Assembly: GCA_024196135.1 (NCBI GenBank)
Contig: JAMQCK010000004.1
Location: 1 to 64,000, forward strand
Direction: 5' to 3'
Source of the DNA: Pleurotus ostreatus/Saccharomyces cerevisiae fusant
Taxonomy: Eukaryota > Opisthokonta
DNA length: 64,000 bases
Below, piece by piece: positions 55,491 to 64,000 of this stretch. The notes under the pieces are model-generated. The model was given only the letters and a program-made list of their open reading frames with translations, did no database searches and was not told the origin of the DNA. The first letter of the stretch is position 1. The number at the start of each line of letters is the position of its first letter. The position numbers and the translations under genes were made by a program.

Positions 55491-57580
55491 ATGTCTGTTA
55501 AGCGCTCGCTCACGGACGCGGACACCATCTCCCGCAAAAAGCCCAGGACAGGGTCGAAGAAGGGCAAAAGAGTCAACAATCCGAATGCACCGATCAAGAG
55601 CACCGAGGAACGCTTAAGATTCATACAAGACGATTCGTGGAAGGACGATGAGGCGAGGGAGCTCGAGGGACTGGTGTTCGGGAAGGCGTTCGCGGGGAAT
55701 GATGATGAGGTGGTGTTAGCGGACAATGATGAGCCCGTGCAACTGGGCTTTGAGCTTGATTCGGGCGCGGGGGAGCTTGGGCACTTGGAGGATGATGATG
55801 TGAGTTCCCCCGCAGTGTACGAGCTGTTCATGAGACTGACTCGCTGTAGCTCTTCGTTGTCGATGGAGCGGATGCGATTCCACCGTCTACACATGATGGG
55901 GAGAGCGAAGAAGATGAAGACGCCGATGGGAGCGAACGAGGAAGCTCAAGATCGGGCGACGACGACGCTACACCTCCCCCTCAGCCATCCTTGCCAAAAC
56001 CAAAATCTCGAGCGGCCTGGCACGACCCCAGCGATCTAGTCTCCTCTACCACCCTTGCTCCCGCTGCCCCCTCCGCACGCCTTCGCAAGCTCCGCCACGC
56101 TCCCGACGAGAACATCGCGGACCTATCCACCAAGGAGTACGAATCCCGCCTTCGTGCGCAATTCAAGCGCATCCACGGAGAGGCGTCCTGGGTGTCGAAG
56201 GCGCGCGCAAAGGCTCGCGGGACGGGCGAGGAAGACGCGGATGAGGCATCGGACGCGCTCGCGGGCGTCGTCCTGAAGCCACGGACGAAGCGAGGGGACG
56301 GGAAGCTGCAAGTGCGAAGGTTGCACGACGTGATGAGCGGCGATGGACAGGGCGAGATCAAGAGCGTCGTCTTCCACCCCAGCGAGCGCGTCAGCGTCCT
56401 CGCAGTCGGCTCGTCCGATCGGCGCGTACGCTTGTACGGTGTCTCGTCAACTGCGCCCCCGACACTGGTGCAAACCCTGCACATCCCCTCTCTTCCTCTC
56501 TCTTCGTCGGAGTCACTGGCATTCTCTCCCTCCGGGCGGGAGATGCTGATGAGCAGTGATCGGCGAGGCTTTGCATGGTTATGGGACCTCGAAGGCGGAA
56601 GGGTGACACGGCGAGAACTTTCAGCACCTGAATCGGTCTTGGACGAAGGTGCGTGCCTCGATTCCCCTTGGCATTGTCTTTCTCATCATCAACTACAGGA
56701 TTCAACCGCCGCAAGCGCCCACGCGAAGGTAGCGGCATATCCTTCCCCTCGTTCTCGCCGACCGGTTCTCTGTTATCCCTCGCCACGGAAGGCACCATCT
56801 GCCTGTATGACTGGCGTAATACTGGCTCGGGTCGCTCACAGGGGACTCTCGTATCGTCCTTCAAGCCGGGTACCGCCAAGGGTGATGGAGGCATCGCGGG
56901 TGTTCGTTGGGTTGGCGGTACGTGCTTTAGCATCAAGTGTCGCTCACTAGTTTCCCTGACACGAGGTTACAGAAAACACGCTTTCCGTCCTTCTATCCTC
57001 CTCCACCGTCTTGCTGTACGATACTCGTAGCACCTCTCGGTCAACACTCTCCTCGACACCCTGCGTCAGCAAGTGGACAGACGAGGGCGGTGGCTTCCGC
57101 GGCTCAGCGCGCTGCCTAGGTACGAGCGCGGGTCTCGGCGATGGGGCCGCTGGTTGGCTGGGCGTCGGCTCTTCGTCCGGTCTGATCAACTTGTACTCCC
57201 CCTCAAGCTTAGGCGAAGCGATGTCCGCCGGATCCCCGAAGCCGGTGAAGACGATCGAATCGTTGACGACGCCGGTCTCGCTGCTGCGCTTCAATGCGGA
57301 CGCGAGCATGCTGGCGCTCGCGAGCAAGGACACGAGCGGGAAGACGTCGGTCGGGATGCGCTTGGCAAGTTTCCTCTATCCGTTCAAGTCAGCCCGATGC
57401 TAACTATCGTGATTGTAGTTCAACACCAATTCGCTTACGACGTACTCGAACTGGCCGACGTCTGCAACGCCTCTCGGACGCGTTACGGCAGTCGACTTTA
57501 GCCGGAGGGGCAATGGGCAGGAGTATCTGGCGGTGGGGAATGTGCGGGGGCGAGTGACTCTGTGGTCGGTCGAGCAGTAG
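55491..57580 (+). CDS. UTP18: U3 snoRNP-associated WD40 protein Utp18
   Basis: Utp18 is a WD40 subunit of the small-subunit processome that helps recruit the exosome during 18S rRNA maturation in the nucleolus. Five exons (55491-55799, 55850-56648, 56699-56917, 56973-57364, 57419-57580) give 626 residues in an exact frame. The N-terminus is basic (SRKKPRTGSKKGKRV), then acidic. STKEYESRLRAQFKRIHGEA precedes the beta-propeller. Blades show VVFHPSERVSVLAVGSSDRR, LAFSPSGREMLMSSDRRGFA, FPSFSPTGSLLSLATEGTIC and LLRFNADASMLALASKD. The family end is VGMRL joined to FNTNSLTTYSNWPTSATPLG, then VTAVDFSRRG and YLAVGNVRGRVTLWSVEQ. The last intron has a GC donor (GCAAGT). Without it the conserved SNWPTS block falls out of frame. 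The gene follows the amidohydrolase by 178 bases. Confidence 0.93.
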
Positions 57581-57781
57581 GTGTGCAGTGTATATGTCTA
57601 CGTGTCAACGGATGCAGACCTCATCGAAAACATGCGTGATTGCGTCGTTCGGACCAGCCACCACCACGACGCTCCCGACGATGCGCGAAGCGAGAAATTG
57701 TGGCCGTTATCAACACTTTCGAACAGCTAAGGCGCAGATTTTCCTCTCGCTCCTTTACCCGTCACCTCTCTCAACGTTACC

Positions 57782-58570
57782 ATGTACACCACCGACCGCC
57801 TCCTTCTGCGTGCCTTTGAAGACGAGGACAAGCGCGACGTCCTCGCGCTCTACAATGACCCCTCCGTCGCCCGCTACATCTCCTTCGACCACCTCGTCCC
57901 GCGCGATGCGGCCTCTTTTGACACGCACATCCGCCCTGTCACCGCGGGCTGCCTTTTCTACGCCGTGATCGTTACGCGCGAGCCCGCCAACGCACCCAAG
58001 CTGAACGCCAATTGCGACGGCGCCACCCCCCACGTTCTCGCCGAGCCCGAGCCTGAACCCAGGACCTTCGTTGGCGAGGTTGCCCTCAGTCTCACAGGGC
58101 ATACGGCGAAGAACAGGGATGTCACCGTGGGTATCGCTATTCGGCAGGGGATGCAAGGCCGCGGCTACGGGACGGAGGTGCTTGGGTGGCTGGTGGACTA
58201 CACGTTCCGTACACTGGGCATGCACAGGCTCTCGTTGGGCGTCTTCGAAAGTAATGTGGGGGCATATAGAATTTACAAGCGATTGTGAGTTATGTCTTCT
58301 TCGATTGGTGTTTTCCATCGCATGTTTCGAGGGAGCGACGAAGGCTCTGGTGTTGAAAGGACCGGGTGTGGGCGAGGACTGTCATGCTGATAGTTTTCTT
58401 GCAGAGGCTTTGTGGAAGAGGGTCGCCTGAGGGAGGCAGTGAGGACTCCTGAGGGAACTTGGGATGATCTGATTTACATGGGCATATTGGAGGACGAGTG
58501 GCGGATAAGATGCGAAGGCAGGTCCAGCGCGCGAGATGAGCTAGCGCAGATTCGAGCGCGGACACAATAA
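57782..58570 (+). CDS. GNAT acetyltransferase (RimJ/RimL type)
   Basis: This is an acetyl-CoA-dependent N-acetyltransferase of the GNAT fold. Two exons (57782-58284, 58405-58570) give 222 residues. The start MYTTDRLLLRAFEDEDKRDV is typical of the RimJ/RimL branch. Other blocks are VLALYNDPSVARYISFDHL, FVGEVALSLTGHTAKNRDVT, VGIAIRQGMQGRGYGTEVLG (the Q-x-x-G-x-G acetyl-CoA loop), YTFRTLGMHRLSLGVFESNV and AYRIYKRL joined to GFVEEGRLREAVRTPEGTWD. The last part is DLIYMGILEDEW. The 120-nt intron splits the conserved YKRLGF motif. The substrate is unknown; protein N-terminal or small-amine acetylation are both possible. Confidence 0.92.
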
Positions 58571-60291
58571 TGCAAAGGTTGCCCCGGTCATATTCGGCTG
58601 TTTGCGTACTAGCGGTGTCGGAGGCTGAGGGGGTGCGACGTTCGTTCGAAGCCGTGCAATAAACAGAGACTTACAGCCCTGTCATGCAGCATCGACTCAG
58701 AGCGAGGAACACCAGAGTCCAATCTCGGCCTCGCGATGCTCATCCTTCGCATAGACCTTCCGTACGTCCATGAGCCGTGCTACCTGTTCCGAGCGCCTGC
58801 TGACCCTCTTCCCAGTATACCTTGGTCTTGGCAATGGCTAGCTCGAATTCCAGGCTCTTCCTGGCGACACAAGTTCGCCTTCGAACTCTCCCTCACGAGG
58901 CCGCCATGCGCCGCGGGGTATCGTACTCGGTGCGCGTGGCTGTATCGTACTCGGCACGCGCGGCTTCATGTCTGTTTTCGTCAATGAATCGGGAAGCAAG
59001 CTTACCGCGCACCAAAGCCATATAGTGTGGGACCGTCATGCATTATGGGACGGGACCGCGGGACCGCTCGGCGTTGGGAGGCCTGTAGTCTGCGGCGTCG
59101 CGACGGGTAGGGTTTGATGTGGTATGTATTCCAGTACAATCCTGCACAACTCCGTATGATTCCCTCGCCTGATATACCGCCGGCGACGCAGGAGTCATGT
59201 ATATGGACGATGGCGCAGCGCCTTGTACACGGACTGCCCTCCATTTTGAAGCGACTCGGGTCCGAACACGATCATCTTTGCAGGACGTCCATTTCCAAGT
59301 TTTCTTGACTTTCGTCCTGTCAACCCGCGTCAAGGTCCGCAGTGTCGTGGGGTGAGTGCCTCCGGGATGGGAAAAGAACATGGGGGCCATGCGCTGGCTG
59401 CGCCAGGTGATCCTGCGCGAATGGCTGGATATTCTGAGGTGATTGGCAGGCTCTCGTGGCGATTGGCAGACTACCGTGGCAATTGGCAGCCTCCCGCGAT
59501 AGAATAGGGCAGGTCAATCATGACCGCTATCTGGTAGCATCGTGATGGGTATCGACAGGCCGATAATGGGTTCTGGGCGGCCCTGAGGTCGAGGAGTTCC
59601 GGTAGTTCTTGCCTTGTGTTCGTGAACTTTGGTGAAGGACGTCGTCTATATCTATGCAGTGTGGTGTTGGTGAAGATAAACGCCTTCGAACATATGATGA
59701 AGGGGGGAGGTCCTGGGCCGTCTCCCTCGTCAAGTGCTGCTATAATTCCGAGACAAAATTGTGGGCTGCTCATTGTGTATTTCGCTTGTCTCGCCACACA
59801 CGATCAGAACGTTTCAATGGTCTCTCGCCGCGCTGGAGCCGGCGCCATTTCTCTGAGCTTTGGCGCATCCCATTCACGTGCAATGTTCGTTATCGGTGTT
59901 TGCCGAAATGAGCCATCATTTCGTGCATCTGCTTCTGAGCTTCCGTTGCACATGCTGCTCAGGCCACAATGTACGCTATCCCCTTACGACGCGCAGAAAG
60001 GGAAAATCAGGACGGGCGGCGCCACTGCTGCAGTGCCAGAAGAACAAGCTGAGTCCCTCAGAAAGAAGTAGGTCGACGCCGGCAAGGCATCTGCGCCCGC
60101 ATCGCGCCTCTGTTGCAGCGCCCCAGCCCCGAATGTCGGCGTGGGCTCGGATTATCATGTTCAGAACCGCCCCCAACAACCGCATGTGCTTCTCCCTTAT
60201 CTGGTCACGATTTGACTGTTCCTGCGGAGGCAGTTATTAAGTGACGAACTGTGTTCGGAGGCGCGCCTCTCTGCCCCCTCCCGCTGCCACT
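58571..60291. other. 1.7 kb without a confident gene
   Basis: Several overlapping frames below 155 codons occur on both strands with no domains. Near 59440-59500 the sequence GATTGGCAG/AATTGGCAG is repeated three times at about 24-base spacing. The right end should contain the OPT gene promoter. Confidence 0.35.
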
Positions 60292-63200
60292 ATGCCCGCC
60301 GAGGACTTCACGTACGAGATGCGCCGCTCCGGCCAGTATGTGCTGCCGGAGAGCTTGCACCAGGTGCATCCCGAGACGGAGAAGAAGGAAGAGCACAACG
60401 CTGCCGTGGATCCGTACGACTCGACCTTCACGGATTCGCCCGCATCGTACGTCCCGCCGTACAACCTCTGGGGGGAAACGATCGATGGGGACTCCCTCGA
60501 GCGACAGAAGACTCACGTGCGTATTCTTGCAAGGAAGAATGGAACAAGCTGCTGACACCTTCCCCAGGACACCCGATACGATGATGATGAATTCGACGAC
60601 CCCAACTTCCAGCACGACGACTTTGAAGGCTGGGAGGACGACTCCCCCTACCCAGAAGTGCGCTCCGCGGTGTCCAACACCGATGACATGGACATGCCGT
60701 GAGTAACCGATCTCGCGTCGCCACTTCCTACTAACCGGAAGCAAAAGCGTGTCAACAATTCGCGCATGGATCATTGGGATTGCGTGGGCCATCCTCATCC
60801 CCGGCCTCAACCAGTTCCTCGCATTCCGCTTCCCCTCCATCATCATTGGCGGCATCGTGTCCCAGCTCCTCTCCCTCCCCATCGGCTGCGCCTTCGCTCG
60901 TTATCTCCCGAACTGGTCGATATTCGGCATACCGTTGAACCCAGGTGAGGCTGAGCGCTCGCGCGTCATTTGGCGACTATTGTCCTAATCGCGTATCAAG
61001 GACCGTTTTCTGTCAAGGAGCATGTGCTGATCACGGTCAGTGGCTCTTACCTCCGGAACTCGCTTAGCTGAAACTTCTGTAGATCATGGTCAGTGGGGGT
61101 GCCCGTAATGCGCGTCATTGTTTAGCACAGCTCATGCTCATTATCACAGTCCTCCATCGGCGCGCAGTCTGCGTATGCTACAGTAGGTGACCCACATCCC
61201 GTTCGGCGCTAATTTTCTGACGAGCCGTCTGCAGGAAGTCGTCGCCGTCCAGCGATACTTCTACAACCAGACATTCAGTTTTGCGTGTACGCATCCCTCT
61301 TCCTCACTAACGCACGCTCCTCATCCCATCTCTACAGACCAATGGCTCCTCGTCATCTCCACCCAGCTCATCGGTCTCTCGGTCGGCGGCGTCGCCAAGC
61401 GGTTCCTAGTGGCCCCGCCATCCATGATATGGCCCGAGTCCCTCATTACCTGCGCTCTTTTCAACACCCTGCATTCTGCCAGATACGCCGGCATCGGCGG
61501 CCATGGCGGCATGTCCAGGGAACGCTTCTTCGTCTACAGCTTCATCGCCTCGTTTGTGTGGTGTAAGTCTCTTGCAAAGTCCTTTGGGCGATTACTGATG
61601 AAGTTATCAGACTTTTTCCCGGGATACCTATGTGAGTGAGCCGTGTACAGCGCTCTGACGGTTGGCTAAAGTGAGACAGTCGGCGCCCTGTCCTACTTCT
61701 CGTGGGTGACCTGGATCAGGCCTGATGACCCGGGTTCGTTTTCCTTTCCTTTCCTTAAACGAGTTGCTCATACGAATTCGCAGTCATCGCGCAAGTCTTT
61801 GGGTGTGTTATACATTGTATGTCCCCAGCTTATTATTGCTGATACGAGCCCACGCTAGCTACTTCCACGGAATGGGATTGACCGCCGTGACGTTCGACTG
61901 GAACCAGATTGCGTGCGTTATAATGCACGCCATCTATCTCTATACGGCTTTGCTGATTTCCGCTCAGCTATATGGGCTCGCCTCTGGCTACGCCTTGTGC
62001 GTGCAATAACATGTGATCGTCAACTGAAGTCTGACCACAATCGACAGGGTGGGCGCAGGTCAACGTCCTTACCGGCTTCGTGGTCTTCTTCTGTAAGTAT
62101 CATCCTTCGCCAACTTCGCGCGCTCTACTAACCCTCTCGCAGGGATCGTCACGCCTGGACTGTACTTCACAAATACGTGGTACTCGCAGTACATGCCGTA
62201 AGCCGCCAGCCTTGGTCTTTTACTGACTTTGCGAACGTTGCTCATGTCTTTCGTCTCCAGGCTCGCTTCATCCGCGTCCTTCGACAATACGGGGCAAGAG
62301 TACGACTTGACGCGCATTCTGACCCATGAGACGGCGCTCAACAGGACGGAGTACTCGAACTATAGCCCCTTGTTCATATCGTGCGTCAATGGCTCTGATA
62401 TGGCATTTCGTGCTTGCTGACTGCCAGATGCAGGGCCGCGTTTGCTCTGGGATACGGGTACGTCGGTTCGTCGACTACAGTAACATTCGGTACTAACGCC
62501 TCGCAGAACATCCTTCGCGTCCATCGCAGCCACCATTGTCCACGCCATCCTGTACTTCCGCAGGCCGATCATGAAGCAGTTTCGGCGATCTCTCAGCGAG
62601 CAGCCCGATGTCCACGCCAGGCTCATGACGAGGTATCCGGTGCGTCCTTTCCGCATCCTTCCCCTGACCTTTTACTCACGAACGCTTTTCGTCTACAGCA
62701 AGGTGACACTATGCCGCTTTCAAAGAGTCACTGACGCTTACCCTCTTTTGAAGTGCCCGACTGGTGGTTCCTGGTCATCCTCGCCGTCACTTTCACCTTC
62801 GGCGTCGTCTGCATCGAGATCTGGCCGACTGAGCTTCCGGTCTGGGGTTACCTTGTCGCGCTGATGCTATGTGAGAGCCTCCCTTGCCCACTTCTTGTTT
62901 CGCTATTGCTTACCCTGTGCTCAGCGTTCCTCTTCGTGGTTCCTGTCGGCATGATCCAGGCCGTGACGAACCACCAGGTCTCGTTAGGGTGCGTAAACTA
63001 CATGTTCTCCGAGCCCAAACGCTGACGACCTGCGCAGTATTATCAGCGAGCTTGTCGTTGGGTGCGTAAAGCCTGTGGTATGTGCCACTCTGGGAGGATA
63101 CTGACTGAAGGATAGCTACATGCTTCCGGGACGGCCAGTCGCCATGATGCTGTTCAAGACTTATGGTACGTCCAGCTTGCATTCGACGCTCTGGGCTTCA

Positions 63201-64000
63201 AATCTGACGAGTCTATAGGTTACATCGTACGCATATCCTTCGCCTGTGGATCCCTCGCTAACTTGGTGGGCGTAGGCGATGTCGAACGCGCTGGAATTCA
63301 CCCTGAACTTCAAGATCGGCCACTACATGAAGATCGTAAGCAGCTTAACGAAGCCCTATACGTAACAACGCTGACGTCGTGTCTATCCAAGCCTCCGCGC
63401 CCCATGCTTTGCGCACAGATGATCGCCACCGCCATCGCCGGTACCACGCAGCTCGGCGTACAAGAGTGGCTGTTCAGCAATGTGCCGTACGTGCGGATGT
63501 GCTCAACCGTTGATTGTTAACTAACGACGTTGTAGTGATATGTGCTCTCCCACGCAAGCGAGCGGGTGCGTTGCGTTGTGATACGCAGCGCCTCGACGTG
63601 TACTGATCCTCGATCTTCAGCTTTGTATGCCCTGATACGCAAGTGTTCGGCACGGCGAGCATCATTGTGTGTGGCTTTCCCAATCTTTGAACGCAGATGT
63701 TGATTTTCGACAGTGGGGCGTCATCGGTCCTGGACTGCAATTCTCGCCAGGAGCTATATATCAGTGAGTGCTCCTCCGAGTCTCACGCCCTGTGTTCTGA
63801 CCTCCTCCGTAGCTGTGAGTATTGTCGAAAGCTTTGCAAAGGCAACAAGCTTACGCGCGATTGACCATGAAAGCGCTGCTCTATTTCTTCCTTGTCGGCG
63901 CCTTGTGTCCTGTGAGTGTGCATCACGCCAGAACTTGCGTGTCCCTCACGCTCCTTCTAGATCATCACCTGGCTCATCACGAAGAAGTATCCCAGCAGCT
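60292..64000 (+). CDS. OPT-family oligopeptide transporter, 5' part
   Basis: OPT transporters import small peptides (or metal chelates, glutathione) with protons across the plasma membrane. The gene runs off the window after about 640 codons. The start at 60292 is MPAEDFTYEMRRSGQYVLPE; an acidic N-terminal tail precedes STIRAWIIGIAWAILIPGLN. Early exons are 60292-60516, 60568-60698, 60748-60944, 61001-61035, a 6-nt exon at 61083-61088, and one starting at 61150. Family blocks are GIPLNPGPFSVKEHVLIT, SSIGAQSAYAT joined to EVVAVQRYFY, WPESLITCALFNTLHSARYA, MGLTAVTFDWNQIAC, PDWWFLVILAVTFTFGVVCI, VPVGMIQAVTNHQVSLG, VVGYMLPGRPVAMMLFKTYG, EFTLNFKIGHYMKI and WGVIGPGLQFSPGAIYH. The last visible exons reach LITKKYPSS. 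More than 15 introns are implied; not all were fixed. Confidence 0.92.

Noticed and set aside
1..64000. Search for CRISPR arrays, bacterial operons, transposase genes and long terminal repeats
   Set aside because: No regularly spaced repeats, no integrase, transposase or reverse transcriptase motifs, and no terminal repeats were seen. The gene structure is plainly fungal nuclear.

Overview
The window is nuclear DNA of a filamentous basidiomycete, most likely an Agaricomycete. The signs are GC-rich coding sequence broken by many 47-75 nt spliceosomal introns with GT-AG ends and CTAAC/CTGAC-like branch sites, genes on both strands without operons, a nuclear tRNA gene with an intron next to the anticodon, and families typical of these fungi (DUF6534 membrane proteins, a PL3 pectate lyase, an OPT peptide transporter, a basidiomycete-like MED21). 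The species cannot be named from the sequence alone.

Layout. 0.4-3.5 kb: a long intronless, low-complexity ORF on the minus strand. 6.0-12.8 kb: three paralogous DUF6534 multi-pass membrane protein genes (+, -, -). 13.7-15.7 kb: SSZ1, the Hsp70-like subunit of the ribosome-associated complex. 16.2 kb: tRNA-Gly(CCC). 17.2-21.3 kb: a GT1 glycosyltransferase gene, CHS7 (chitin synthase export chaperone) and a wrecked glycosyltransferase copy. 22.1-26.9 kb: SPO22/ZIP4, a meiotic crossover protein. 30.0-32.3 kb: a Pho85-type (Pcl) cyclin. 32.3-38.1 kb: largely gene-free. 38.1-44.6 kb: two more GT1 genes on opposite strands around a disordered hypothetical protein. 46.5-58.6 kb: a dense housekeeping block of CSN7, a PL3 pectate lyase, a ChaC-type gamma-glutamylcyclotransferase, RTF2, MED21, a FluG-like amidohydrolase, UTP18 and a GNAT acetyltransferase. 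60.3-64.0 kb: the 5' part of an OPT oligopeptide transporter that runs off the window.

The genes do not form an obvious pathway. The housekeeping genes cover translation (SSZ1, UTP18), transcription (MED21), replication (RTF2), protein degradation control (CSN7), cell wall (CHS7), meiosis (SPO22) and glutathione turnover (ChaC). The accessory part is two expanding families, DUF6534 and GT1, with one decayed GT1 copy. The three intact GT1 genes share one intron position.

I reconstructed exon structures by hand for most recognised genes. The reading frames close exactly (total CDS length divisible by three) for SSZ1, CHS7, the three GT1 genes, the cyclin, CSN7, PL3, ChaC, RTF2, MED21, the amidohydrolase, UTP18 and GNAT. 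This exposed the most interesting observations: a 14-nt microexon in the ChaC gene that carries the predicted catalytic glutamate, a 6-nt microexon in the OPT gene, a GC-AG intron in UTP18, and presence/absence of a terminal intron among the DUF6534 paralogs. I did not find a wholly new defence-type or mobile system.
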